Below are positions 53,795-64,000 of a stretch of 64,000 bases of DNA, one piece after another. Below the pieces are notes generated by a model. It saw nothing but the letters and a program-made list of their open reading frames with translations, did not search any database and was not told where the DNA came from. Source of the DNA: Petunia secreta (lineage: Eukaryota; Streptophyta; Magnoliopsida; Solanales; Solanaceae); assembly GCA_029990175.1 (NCBI GenBank), contig JARKIP010000017.1:13224001-13288000 (forward strand), read 5' to 3'. Each line of letters starts with the position of its first letter. Position 1 is the first letter of the stretch. Made by a program: the position numbers and the translations under genes.

Positions 53795-54557
53795 TGATGA
53801 AGCCCATATCCGTGCTGATCAAGTGTTCCACCCATCAAGGCCAGTGACACGAAGCCAAGCCAAGATTTTTCATGATTTTCACATCTAACTGGCGTGGCCA
53901 GGAGAAAGGAAGCTGAGTGGTCGAGCTCGAGATATAAAAGCTACGTCTGCAAGCTCGAGCCCGATAATGGAAGTGACTGAATGCTGATCATTGACGCTGA
54001 TCAATGAGCGACTGAAGGGCTACAACTGCGCCCGAGGCAAGAGAGCGTCTGATTTCACTGTGCCGAGGCTGAGCAACCGAACACAAGTCAAGAGCGCCAA
54101 AGCACTTAACTTCGGCCCTGCGTGGCCTTGTTTTATTGGTCGAATGTGACCATTTACTAGTTTACCTTTTGGGCTGCCTATATAAACTTGTTAGCATAGT
54201 TCATTTGAGACATCTAGTTGATTTTGAATATTGAATGATAAGCTGAGTGCTTTTGTGTCTCCGTCATGAGCCGAACCCTGTCGTGGAAATTGTTAAAGAA
54301 CTTGGGACAATCGGTGGATTCTGTTTGAACATTTTTTTCTTTGATCATTCAATTTGCAAGAAGCTTGTCGACTTCTTGAGGATTGTTGCCTAGTTTTAGG
54401 TGATTCTTCGTCTTTTAAGCCGAGTGGCCACAAGACTTGTTCCTCGGGTTCGTTTGGATTGAAACTTAGATTTGTCTAGCTTCTATCTTTACTTTATTTC
54501 TTTTACTTTCTGTTGTTCTTGTTCGGTTCCTAAGCTTCTTCAAGTTAGCTTGCACCA
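53795..54557 (+). repeat. 3' LTR of element F
   Basis: 763 bp, from TGATGAAGCCC after the tract CAAGAAGTGGAGGA to TTGCACCA. TATATAAA lies at 54179-54186. Confidence 0.82.
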
Positions 54558-55666
54558 TCTCTCATCTCGTCCGTTGAACTAGAAGAGAAACTAGAAGACT
54601 AGCACCAAAGCTTCACCAGCTGCTTCAACCTCAACTGGCCAAACCAGAGTGCACAGCCTCGCAGGTCTTCAAGCGTAAACAGAAGTTAGCTGAGAACATA
54701 GGGGCTTGAGCTGGGAACCCATCACAACGGAGCCTCTTCCCTCGGGTACCCACAGCTAACGGCCGACAAGGCATTGCAAACGCCGACAAGACCGTACCAC
54801 CAGAACCAAGAGATGGCCTAAACCGTAGGCAGAGTAAGGACTTGATGATTCGTCAGTCCGCTTATGACCCAGAGCTCTATTTTCTTGCCTGCCATGAAAC
54901 GGAGTTAGAGAAGCCGACTTCAACCCTACTCCGTCAAAAGGGCAACTTAAGCACTAGAGAAATCCTGGCGGAGAAGCCTCATGATAGCTGAAAGGGATAA
55001 GCGTCCTGACCACGCATAACAAAAGGATATCACAGCAACCGTTGTGTAAGAAGATGAGCGCATCGTAATCAGTGCACGTTAAGCAATGAAGACATCTCAA
55101 AAGATATCATTAGAATCCCCATCAAGCTTCGTGAATCGGGGGACTTCATCCATTTTCTCATGTACAAAGAAAGGAAAGGAGGTGACCTTAGACGAATTTC
55201 CTCCCACATTTCCTTCATACGATGTTCATTCAGAATGAAGAAGTTTTTCTAGGAATATCAAACCAGAATTAAAGGCGAAAATTTTTAAGGGAAGAAAAGC
55301 TTCTCACTATCATGAGAAATTGCTGATAGAGTGAACTAATTTCTAAATAGGAGTTTAAAATCTTTCTACATTCATGAAGTCACTATTTATAGGCAGAAAG
55401 GGATAAGGATGGAGGACGAAACGGTCAAGCGCCATTATTACTATAGATGTGAAACGATTAAGAGCAGCTAATGGTCGTTCCTGAAAAGGTGTATGAGATC
55501 ATCATCAACCAATCAGAAGGAAGCATGCAAAGTTCTTAAAGAACTCAACATCATTCTTAGTCAAAGAGACTGCGAGTCTCAAGGAATCAGTGAGATATCT
55601 TTTCACATCACACCGCTTTCACTTCCATACTGCTTGCATCAGCACTAAGCAAGTAGGGGGACTGAC
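54558..55666 (+). other. T1 3' internal region and polypurine tract
   Basis: About 1.1 kb between F and the T1 3' LTR. I find no frame I can assign. The tract AAGTAGGGGGACTGAC at 55651-55666 directly precedes the LTR and is the likely polypurine tract. Confidence 0.6.
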
Positions 55667-56169
55667 TGTATGGGAAAAAATACTTCACCTATTGTTACGG
55701 GAATACGCGTCCAACTGGTGAGACTAGATTTATCCTACAAGTCACCGGGCACTGAGGATATATGCCCGCTCCTAGAGCCAACAACTATTCAGGCGGCTTG
55801 GTCATAGGGTGCAGGGCACACATCCGCCGCCTACAGTTTACAGTCTCCTAGTTAGGTTGTAGTATACCATCGCATTGAGTTGTAGCCAAATGGCCTTATT
55901 AGTACTTGTATTTTACCTTATTTAGGATTGAGTATCACTACTATAAGTACCCCTCCTTACATTGTATTGTACACAACATACGATTTTCCACCAAACTCGG
56001 CTACTCTCAAGGAATAAGAATTTCTTTGCTTTCTCCACTATTTCTTGCTTATTTACTTGTCTTTATTTTAATCGTATTTATTTTATTTTCCGTCGTAATT
56101 TACCATATTGCTTTTGACCTCATTCATGATTAATTGTTTAACCTAGACGTACAAATTTAGGCATAAACA
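55667..56169 (+). repeat. 3' LTR of T1
   Basis: 503 bp, TGTATGGG to ATAAACA, matching 24522-25032. It is followed by the target copy GACAG at 56170-56174. Confidence 0.88.
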
Positions 56170-56174
56170 GACAG

Positions 56175-56547
56175 GTGTTCTTTTGAGGTCTTAATTATTG
56201 ACTGTTGATAAACCTCTAGAAGCGGCGTCTATGTTGAGCCTGCGATTATGAGCGGACGCTGGAGTATCGTTCATGGGTGCTAGTCCTCACGAGTATCCTA
56301 ACCTCTAAGACGATGCAGCGAACATAGTTCCTAACTTTTGGGATATACCCTCGACCATGTTGACCGATTTCTGCTCTGCCCGCGCTGACAGGGTTGTGAG
56401 GAGATTAGCAAGAAAACCTTTGAGATCAGAATTACCTTAGCGTGACTGATCACATTCACCGTCGCTGGGCATATGGACTGGTTCCGTGGTAGGATCATTC
56501 TGCTGCACGCTGGGATCGCCAGGTTCCTATACAAATTCGTCTATAGC
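56175..56547 (-). pseudogene. T3 gag, middle N-terminal part
   Basis: On the minus strand this continues T3 gag between the I insertion and the T1 insertion. It has wording parallel to T1 gag (GDPSVQQNDP against SDPSVQQKDP) and several stops. Both edges are marked by target duplications (ATAGC at 56543-56547, GACAG at 56170-56174). Confidence 0.78.
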
Positions 56548-57360
56548 TGATGCAATGTAAAACGAGCGGAGGCTAAACACGATACAAACAATGCGGAAGC
56601 GATAAAATACAAGATAGATGATATCAATGATATCAGGAAACAAGGATTGGGGAGTCAAGAAACGAGAAGAAAGAACAGATAAATTATAATTCAAGACATG
56701 AATTTAATTATCTAAAAGGGAGAATGAAACTCGAACCTTACAAGGAATTCACGCTAGTGGTGAATCTCCATAGATTCCAAGTCGATGAGATACATGAAGC
56801 CTCGGGCTTCGGACTAGAAAGGCTCGGCCTTCTCTAATTCTCTCTTCTCTCTATTCAATTCTAGCTAAAACTCATGAAATGAAGAGGTAAAGTTCTATTT
56901 ATACATTTACAATGATAAATGGACAAAATTACCCCTGAAGCTGATTCTGGTCCGCTGCTACACATTAACCCTTCGCAATCGTGCAAGGAAGCACGCTATC
57001 GCGCAGGCAACTCGTCAAAGCATCGCGATTGCGCCAAGGGGCTCGCGATTGCGCAGGTCCCCAGCATTCCTCAGCTTCGCCTTTGCGTGCAGTGGTGCGC
57101 TGTCGCGCAGAGCAATCAACTACTCTTCTCGATCGCGTAGGTGAGGTCGCAATCGCACAGAGCAAATCTTCTCCGGTAGGCAGTGAGCTCCCAGTGTGCT
57201 CCCCTGTTTTGTGCTGCCCTGTTTCCTGCACTGTTTTCCTCCGTCGTTGGCGCTCCAATGCATGATCTTCAAGATGTTTCCGGAGGCCTTGACTCGTAAC
57301 CCTTGTGCTCTCGAGCTTGGCTTTTGATGGTTGTCGTTTAGGCCATTTTGGGATGCATCA
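56548..57360 (-). repeat. 3' LTR of element I
   Basis: 813 bp. A TATA-like box on the minus strand lies at 56895-56905 (TGTATAAATAG). GCGATCGC-like motifs at 56970-57155 are often in the decayed GCGATTGC form. Confidence 0.9.
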
Positions 57361-57373
57361 TCCTCCCCTTCTT
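57361..57373 (-). other. Polypurine tract of element I
   Basis: The minus strand reads AAGAAGGGGAGGA, identical to B and H. Confidence 0.88.
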
Positions 57374-57695
57374 GAAAGGATTTCGTCCTCGAAATCGAAC
57401 CATCAAAACCTACAATCAAAACAAGCACAACCAAAACTTCCTACTTCACAAGTAGGTTAGCTTAAGCAAGAATAAGTGCAAGTGGTGTGGAAAACACACT
57501 CTTGTGATAGAGCCAAGCATCAATTCCTATGAAAAAGCTTATGTCCCCAAAAGAGACAACAAATTCTTGGCTCGACAAGAACAAGCACTCATAATCAAAA
57601 CAAGCAAAGAGATCAAGGATATGCATGTAGCAATTAAATTCCCTTTGACCCCTAAGCCCGTGACCAACACACCAAGCCTTCAAATCAATTTTATC

Positions 57696-60493
57696 TCAAA
57701 GTGACACATCGGCTTTGGCATGCTCAACACTCAAGTTGTGCTCAACATATGGGATGGAGTAAGTAAAATAGTTCAATTCACAACTAACATCGACTACTCC
57801 ACTCCCCTTCTTAAGAGCATTCTTACACACACCGAGAGGTACCTCCTCATCTCCCAAATCAACCCCAAGACAATCCTCCTTATTGGACAAACTCCAAAGG
57901 AAGGTCTCCAAAATAGGTCCTTCATCATTATAGTCCACACAACGAAGGCTAGGACTACTAGAAGATAGGTCAACACGACCAATACCAAGACCACTCTCCT
58001 CACTCGGAGTTCCATATGTTGGATCATCCATAGAGCCTAACTTGACAAACCATGGAGGTTCGACTCTACTACCGATCCTAGTCCTATACAATTCACCACC
58101 ACAAATGAGATTGCCTTCAAACATTAGAAATGTAAAAGTATGCACCTCAAATTCATGGTTACACAAAATCATAGTATCAAGACTAGGTCCTACACTCTCA
58201 CTCGAGGAGTCATCGAAAATAAATCGATCCATCTCACACTCTAGAGACTCCTCAAGGTTAAAACCATCCTCACTACGACACAAGATACCACCATTAGCAA
58301 GTAAGCAATCAAAGGGAAGAATGGGATAATCATGCAATTCATCTTCACCTTTATCAAATATGGGTGGGGTGTCATAACAAGGCTCACACACAAGGTCAAC
58401 TTCAACATTTTCACTAAAGAGAGGCTCAATGAAAACCGAGCTCACATCATGATGTGGCTTCTCAACCCTCTGAACTAGTGGTTCAATTTCACACACAAGT
58501 TGACCCAAAGGATCTACACTAGTTGCAAACACATTATACTCATGCAAATCATCAACTAGTATAGAGCTTTCACAAACAAGATCACAAGACAAGGAAGTTT
58601 CATGCTTAAGGAAAGAAGAAATATCACATACCTTTGAGTCGCACTCAGGCTCACTCAATGTACTTGAAGCATCATGGGTAGTTCCTTCACCTTGTAGCTC
58701 ACATTTGGCATCTCCTTCACCTTGTCTTTCCATCACGGAACATGGTTGAGGCTCCATTGGTTTGCCTCCAAGAATTCCTACATAAAAACTCAAGCACATA
58801 GAAGAAAAAGATAAAGGGTCAAGGTTAGAATAAGGGGTGCCCTCACTCTCAATTTTTCTTTTTCCCTCTTTCTTTTCTCTCATTTTTTTCCAAGGTCGGG
58901 GGTAGATTCGGGTGGCGACAACTCACTCACATCGCTCAACACAACCTCTCCTTTTTCCACTCGAGAGTTGTCACTGGTCGCTCCCTTACTCCTCTCAATC
59001 TTTTGTCTCTCAAATTCGGGCGAATTGGGACGAGGCCCAAGAATGCCCATAGCCGGAGTAGGTGGACTTTTCACGTCAACCCGGAATCTAGGACTAGGAG
59101 ACTCATCACTTGATGTCTCCTTCTTCTTTGTTGGTGAACCACTCGTCTTTGGAAGTGGCTTCGGGCTCACCTTGTTGACATTTGCCAACTCTTTTGTAGC
59201 ACTAGTCCCACCATTGCTTGTGTTTGTAGGACTTTTTGTTTGCACATTGTTGCCCATGGAATGAAGTTCTCAATCCTTGCTCTTTTGCCTAGCCAAAGAA
59301 GGTGCACTAGTAGGCACTTGGCTCTTCGCCCGGTAAGGTACAAAGTCATAAACTCTTTGCCCTACGCCCAAAAGATACACACCCTTCACCACACTATATT
59401 GCACCCTCTTCCCCTCCAACCACGGCTCACCTATCCACACATCAACATGACGCATGGGATACACGTCACACCACACATAGCATTTATAACTCCCATGAGA
59501 TATGAGTACCCGAGCCTCCTTAGAAACCCACACTCCCTCATACTCATAAGGATGCTCTAGCTTATGGCATGGTATCCTAAGCCTATCAACCAAAGAGGTG
59601 CTAATACAATTGGCATCGGTATCACCAATCTTGAGCAAGTATCCTCCAATACCATTTACCCCAACAACAAACCTACATCTACCCAAGTTTTGTAGATTAG
59701 CATCCAAGTGAGAACTTGAATGCCCACAAGTGTCAACTCCGACAACTTGGGTCTTCCTTATCCCTCCACTAGTGGCAATACTACTAGAACAATCTCCACT
59801 TCCCGTCACTCTCCCAACATTAGAAATGTTGAAGGAAGTCGAGGAAGGAACCTTGCCATGGAACCCATAAGAGCCTCTCGCCTTGGTTCCATAGCCCATA
59901 ACACTACTCCTACTACAACCATCCACGCCCCTCACGGCATATAACCCCTTTGTAGCAAAAGCAACACCATCTATCATACCACTCTCCACATGGAAATTAG
60001 AAGCATTAGGCCGCTTAGCGTACCTAGAAGATGCAAGCTTATTCTTTCCCATGGAACAACCACCACCACCTCCCATACTAATGGAAGGTCCTCCACTACT
60101 CCCTTGTACTCCATTAGCAACACCAAGAGAAGATGCATAAGAACAATTCATATACTCAACATCATCATCAACTCTATCTATGTCACTATCATGCTCTAAT
60201 TCATCACAAGTAGAGTAAGTAGGATCAATGTACCTTGAAGCGTCACCATCTTCGATTTCTTGACCAGAAGCATAGGCATCATCACAATCTTCATCACAAG
60301 CCTCATAGTCTTCATCAATCTCACGATCATCATAGTGAACCTATTCATCAACATAGGAGCCATGGTTTCCATCATCATAGTAATGGCCATCATCACCCTC
60401 ATAGGAACTATAATCTCCATCATCACCATACGAGTCATAGCAACTCGCATCATCCCCGCATGAGCCATAATCCCCACAATCAACATCCGACAT
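57696..60493 (-). pseudogene. Novel retropepsin-like ORF, damaged copy (element I)
   Basis: A close relative of the H ORF. It starts MSDVDCGDYGSCGDD at 60493. Lesions: an in-frame TAG near 60341 where H has Ala, an in-frame TGA near 59268, a 1-base loss near 58880 in an A-run, and a stop at 57696 shortly before the H C-terminus. The middle domain with GDTDANCIS (about 59600-59630), GVWVSKEARVL and YVWCDVYPMR is unbroken. Downstream, a conserved extension is open at 57462-57683. The lesions are few, so decay is recent. Confidence 0.85.
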
Positions 60494-61584
60494 TGTTGCA
60501 ATCACCAAAGAACAAAACCTCCCAAAAGTCACTCCCTCACGTGTATCACTCAATATATGTACACTCAAGAGCGAGGCCTTATCAACTTGGGAACCAAGGT
60601 AATCACAACAAGCATGTCCAAGTTAAAGTTCAGAATGGAATTAATGAGACTCGATGTACGGACGGCTATTTAAAGTGCGCACTTGAGGTCAAAAGGAGTT
60701 CTACGATTCTTCTTTGAGTTCTAATCTCCTCTACGCACGAATACCTAATACGCTAAAGGATTAGTGTCTTTCAAGTAGGCCAATTACCTTCAAAACACTA
60801 ACCAAGAGGTATGGAAGAAAATGGGACACAAAAGATTTGACTCGAATTGGCACCAAATGGATTTGGAATCGGATGAAATTTCGTTTGTGATCTAGAAACT
60901 CATCATATTTAATGGTCCAATTGGAGTCATGATGTTTAGAAACTGTTCGGAAGCCGTTGCGAACGTTCTGTTCCAAAACTGGAATTCTGGAATTTTTTTT
61001 GTTCTTCGCTATCGCGACCAGACACGCGCGATCGCGAAGGGTTAAATTTTCAAAAAATAATTTTGCTCTTCGCTATCGGCGAATTGCTCTTTGCGATCGC
61101 GAAGGGTTAATTTCTGCAACTTTCACATCAACTCAAAAACGGGTTTTTGGCGATTTTGACTAAATTTTTGGCTCGATTTCAACCCGATAAACAAAACCAA
61201 CGATACCCAAAGGTGTATACAACTAATTTCATCAATCCCCAATAGTTTTTCAACCCCAAACAACAACAACAACAACAAGAAGCTTCGATTCAAGATTGAA
61301 GCGTTTTCAAGAATTTTCAAACTTTTGGATTTTGATTTTCGAAATATTTGAATCGTAACACCAAAACACGAGATATGGGTATCAAAATGACGGGAATACA
61401 ATAAGGAACAAACCCCAATATTTTTCAACACTCGGGGATTCGTATTCAACCCAATCAACCAATTTTTTTCAACTTTTCTAGTTTTTCTATTTGTTTGTTT
61501 TTCTTCAAATTTCAAGAACAAACAACACAATCACAACAACGATAAGAACAAGACCGAGGATTCGTAAGAACGAAGCCTAGCCGT
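60494..61584 (-). other. 5' leader of element I
   Basis: About 1.1 kb. It contains the shared leader motif (minus strand GTGCGCACTTTAAATAGCCG) at 60663-60682 and GCGATCGC/GCGATAGC motifs at 61005-61105. No gene is seen. Confidence 0.65.
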
Positions 61585-61596
61585 GCTCTGATACCA
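61585..61596 (-). other. Primer-binding site of element I
   Basis: The minus strand reads TGGTATCAGAGC, an intact initiator-Met site. Confidence 0.9.
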
Positions 61597-61598
61597 AC

Positions 61599-62402
61599 TG
61601 ATGCAATGCAAAACGAGCGGAGGCTAAACACGATACAAACAATGCGGAAGCGATAAAACACAAGATAGATGATATCAATGATATCGGGAAACAAGGATTG
61701 GGGAGTCAAGAAACGAGAAGAAAGAACGGATAAATTATAATTAAAAGACATGAATTTAATTATCCAAAAGGGAGAATGATACTTGAACCTTACAAGGAAT
61801 TCATACTAGTGGTGAATCTCCATAGATTCCAAGTTGATGAGATACATGAAGCCTCGGGCTTCGGACTAGAAAGGCTCGGCCTTCTCTAATTCTCTCTTCT
61901 CTCTATTCAATTCTAGCTAAAACTCATGAAATGAAGAGCTAAAGTTCTATTTATACATTTACAATGATAAATGGACAAAATTGCCCCTGAAGCTGATTCT
62001 GGTCCGCTGCTACACATTAACCCTTCGCAATCGCGCAAGGAAGCATGCTATCGCGCAGGCAACTCGTCAAAGCATCGCGATCGCGCAGGTCCCCAGCATT
62101 CCTCAGCTTCGCCTTCGCGTGCAGTGGTGCGCTGTCGCACAGAGAAATCAACTACTCTTCGCGATCGCGCAGGTGAGGTCGCGATCGCTCAGAGCAAATC
62201 TTCTCCGGTAGGCAGTGAGCTCCTAGTGTGCTCCCCTATTTTGCCCTGTTTTGTGCTGCCCTGTTTCCTGCACTGTTTTCCTCCGTCGTTGGCGCACCAA
62301 TGCATGATCTTCAAGATGTTTCTGGAGGCCTTGACTCGTAACCCTTGTGCTCTCGAGCTTGTCTTTTGATGGTTGTCGTTTAGGCCATTTTGGGATGCAT
62401 CA
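61599..62402 (-). repeat. 5' LTR of element I
   Basis: 804 bp. A TATA-like box on the minus strand lies at 61948-61958. Relative to the 3' LTR it lacks about 20 bp between two GCGAT.GCG motifs near 62075-62085 and has about 10 extra bases near 62240. Confidence 0.9.
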
Positions 62403-62443
62403 ATAGCGTTGGCAGTGTTCTTTAGGGTGTTGTCGGCTGACAT
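62403..62443 (-). pseudogene. T3 gag, N-terminal fragment
   Basis: The minus strand reads MSADNTLKNTANA from the ATG at 62443. It is similar in place and style to the T1 gag start and is cut by element I. Confidence 0.75.
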
Positions 62444-62479
62444 GACTGTGCCTTTTCGTCGAAGAATACCTATAATTGC

Positions 62480-62504
62480 CTGGGCCCCACGGTAGGCAAC
62501 AAAC
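62480..62504 (-). other. Primer-binding site of T3
   Basis: The minus strand reads TTTGTTGCCTACCGTGGGGC, a decayed form of the T1 site, adjacent to the LTR. Confidence 0.65.
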
Positions 62505-62987
62505 TATTTACGGCTAAATTAGTTCGTCTAGGTTAAACACTTAAATTTATGAAGGGGTCAAAAGTAATACAGTAAAATACGATGAAAAGTAAGTAAATAG
62601 AGAGAAAAATAATAGACAAGAAAGTAAAGAGCTTTTATTCCTTGAGAATAGGTTGATTAAGTGGTGATTACTTGATGTACAATACAATATAAGGAGGAAT
62701 GTTTATAGTAGTGGATACCTAGTCCTAATTAAGGTAATATACAAAGACTAATAAAGCTCATGAGCCTATAAACTCAGGAGCAATGATATATACGAAACCC
62801 TAACTAGGAGACTGTAACCCTAAGGAAGAATGATATATGCCTTGCATCCTACGCCCATACCGCCTAAACGGCCATAACTCGTAGAACAGGCGCGTATCCA
62901 GTGTGCTCGGTGACTTAAAGGATAAGATTGTCTCGCCGGTTGGACTCATATCCCCATAACAATAGGGGGTGTATTTTTGCCCACACA
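62505..62987 (-). repeat. 5' LTR of T3
   Basis: About 483 bp, starting on the minus strand TGTGTGGGCAAAAATAC as in T1. The inner end is slightly uncertain (TAAATA where T1 has TAAACA). The T3 3' LTR is not found in the window. Confidence 0.8.
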
Positions 62988-63269
62988 AATCTTATCACAC
63001 CTTTTAGGGGAATAGATTGGAATCTAGTTGGTATGTGGTACCGCCAAAAATTCTAAACCTTCCCGCTCCTTGGTTGTCTGTTCGGGAGAATAATAAAACC
63101 TTGTCTAGAAACCCGCTCTTATAAAGTTCTGTTAGGAGAATGCATCGCATCCCACACTTCAATGATTTTCAAAATTCTCCACAAGTTTGCTAAATCCTTT
63201 TTAACGGTTTCACTTCATGATTCTTTTTGCATTTTTAATATTATTTTGCTTCAATAATCCTATTTTTCG
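62988..63269. other. Unassigned DNA
   Basis: AT-rich sequence between T3 and the LINE fragment. I see no gene, repeat or element boundary in it. Confidence 0.4.
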
Positions 63270-63750
63270 AAGTGTAGACTCGCGTCCAGTATTCTATGCA
63301 ATAAGAAAGTGACACCTAGACTTAAAGGTAAGTTCTATAAAGTGTTCGTTAGACCAGCTATATTGTACGGCGCAGAGGGCTGGCCAGTCAAGACCATACA
63401 CATTCAGAAAATGAGCGTAGTAGAGATGTGTATGCTTAGATGGATGTGTGGGCACACGATGTTGGATAAGATTAGGAATGAGGTCATTCGTGATAAGTTG
63501 GGAGTGGCCTCAGTGGTGGACAAGATGCAAGAAGTGAGGTTGTGATGGCTCGGTCATGTGAAGAGAAGGGGCACCGATGCGCCAGTGAGGAGGTGTGAGA
63601 GGCTGGCTGTGCTGGGTCTGCGGAGAGGTAAAGGTAGACCAAAGAAGAATTGGGCGAGGTGATTCGACATGATATAGCTCACCTCCAAATCACCGAGGAC
63701 ATGACCCTTGACAGGAAAGCATGGAGGTCTAGGATTAGGGTATAAGGTTA
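63270..63750 (+). pseudogene. RTE-type LINE, C-terminal ORF fragment
   Basis: The 3' end of a non-LTR retrotransposon reverse-transcriptase ORF. Typical wording includes RLKGKFYKVFVRPAILYGAE, MLRWMCGHT, DKIRNEVIRDKLGV and, after a stop at about 63543, WLGHVKRRGTDAPVRR and RGKGRPKK. Only the post-catalytic C-terminal region is present, as expected for a 5'-truncated LINE. RTE clade is from remembered motif style. Confidence 0.75.
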
Positions 63751-64000
63751 GGTAGAAAACGATTGATTGTTGACATTTTAGCAGTAGTATTATTATGCAT
63801 AGTAGTTTTATCTTGTCCTTTTCCCTATTGGCGTCTTCTATTTGCCCTGATTATAGTAGTTTTTATATGAAAACCTGAGCATTAATGGTGTTTCTTACCT
63901 TGTTTATTTTTATCTAATTTTCAAAAATATTTGGTTTGTCTTCAAAAAAATTCAATTATTTTTTAGCCGACGGTCTATCGGAAACTATTTCAATGTATGC
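63751..64000 (+). other. Probable 3' tail of the LINE fragment
   Basis: AT-rich, non-coding DNA following the LINE ORF, with no clear poly(A) or target duplication before the window ends. Confidence 0.4.

Larger units (their letters stand above)
33860..54557 (+). mobile_element. Element F: CRM-like Ty3/gypsy element, decayed, carrying G and H
   Basis: Plus strand: 5' LTR 33860-34618, primer site 34622-34633, broken gag-pol (35833-39039 and 52163-53794), polypurine tract and 3' LTR 53795-54557. Element G splits it in the RNase H domain. LTR ends are TGATG and TTGCACCA. A clear 5-bp target duplication is not visible (CCTTC on the left, TCTCT on the right). Confidence 0.85.
24522..56169 (+). 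mobile_element. Element T1: RT-less Tat-like LTR retrotransposon split by nested inserts
   Basis: A plus-strand element with 5' LTR 24522-25032, 3' LTR 55667-56169 and flanking GACAG duplication. Own sequence lies at 24522-33859 and 54558-56169; element F occupies the middle. It contains a gag, a degenerate protease and an RNase H-like part, but no RT or integrase motifs. A Mutator-like element and a 3275-bp tandem duplication are inside. It was inserted into the gag of T3, a member of the same family in opposite orientation. Confidence 0.85.
56548..62402 (-). mobile_element. Element I: non-autonomous LTR retrotransposon with novel ORF (damaged)
   Basis: A 5855-bp minus-strand member of the H family. 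5' LTR 61599-62402, primer site 61585-61596, leader, ORF, polypurine tract and 3' LTR 56548-57360, flanked by ATAGC at 56543-56547 and 62403-62407. It was inserted in T3 gag. Confidence 0.92.

Noticed and set aside
57120..57434. Minus-strand 104-residue ORF at the 3' end of element I
   Set aside because: It spans the polypurine tract and LTR in a frame that resembles the read-through tail of D, but it is not connected to the main ORF of I, so I do not call it a gene.

Overview
This window is plant nuclear DNA made almost entirely of nested transposable elements. I see no host protein-coding gene and no RNA gene. The evidence is Ty3/gypsy LTR retrotransposons with initiator-Met tRNA primer sites, Athila-like and Ogre/Tat-like fragments, a Mutator-like element with a 10-bp target duplication, and an RTE-type LINE tail. 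The host is a eudicot, possibly an asterid such as a Solanaceae; that is a guess from overall element style.

Layout. (1) 1-13870: an Athila-like element (A, + strand) interrupted by a CRM-like autonomous element (B, - strand, 414-7679) with one uninterrupted polyprotein, then by a truncated non-autonomous element (D, - strand, 9533-13870). (2) 13872-18781: two 5'-truncated LTR elements lying head to head (E1 -, E2 +). (3) 18782-21597: a 3' LTR and short internal remnant (J, - strand) with a 35-bp minisatellite. (4) 21598-62987: one nest. An RT-less Tat-like element on the - strand (T3) was split by two insertions. One is T1 (+, 24522-56169, duplication GACAG), a second member of the same RT-less family. 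The other is I (-, 56548-62402, duplication ATAGC). T1 holds a Mutator-like element, a 3275-bp tandem duplication and F (+, 33860-54557). F holds G (+, 39045-52157, GATGC), and G holds H (+, 40927-46712, GAGTG). For T1, G, H and I the host reading frame continues in phase once the insert and one target copy are removed. (5) 62988-64000: unassigned DNA and the RTE LINE 3' end.

The most unusual system is shared by H, I and D. These complete or partial LTR elements carry no recognisable gag, reverse transcriptase, RNase H or integrase. Each carries one long ORF (intact in H, 906 codons from the preferred start) for an acidic, Asp/Tyr/Gly-rich protein. Its middle resembles the protease region of the neighbouring CRM-like polyproteins, but the catalytic Asp-Ser-Gly is replaced. 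D has very different LTRs from H and I, yet its ORF is clearly the same, which suggests constraint on the protein. These elements share with the autonomous elements B, F and G the same style of polypurine tract, LTR ends, primer site (mutated in H) and a conserved leader block. I infer that they are mobilised in trans by a B-like element.

A second theme is that each family has its own GC-rich near-palindrome repeated in both the LTR and the 5' leader: GGCGGTCCGCC in B and GCGATCGC in H and I. These repeats appear to drive small duplications and deletions within the LTRs.
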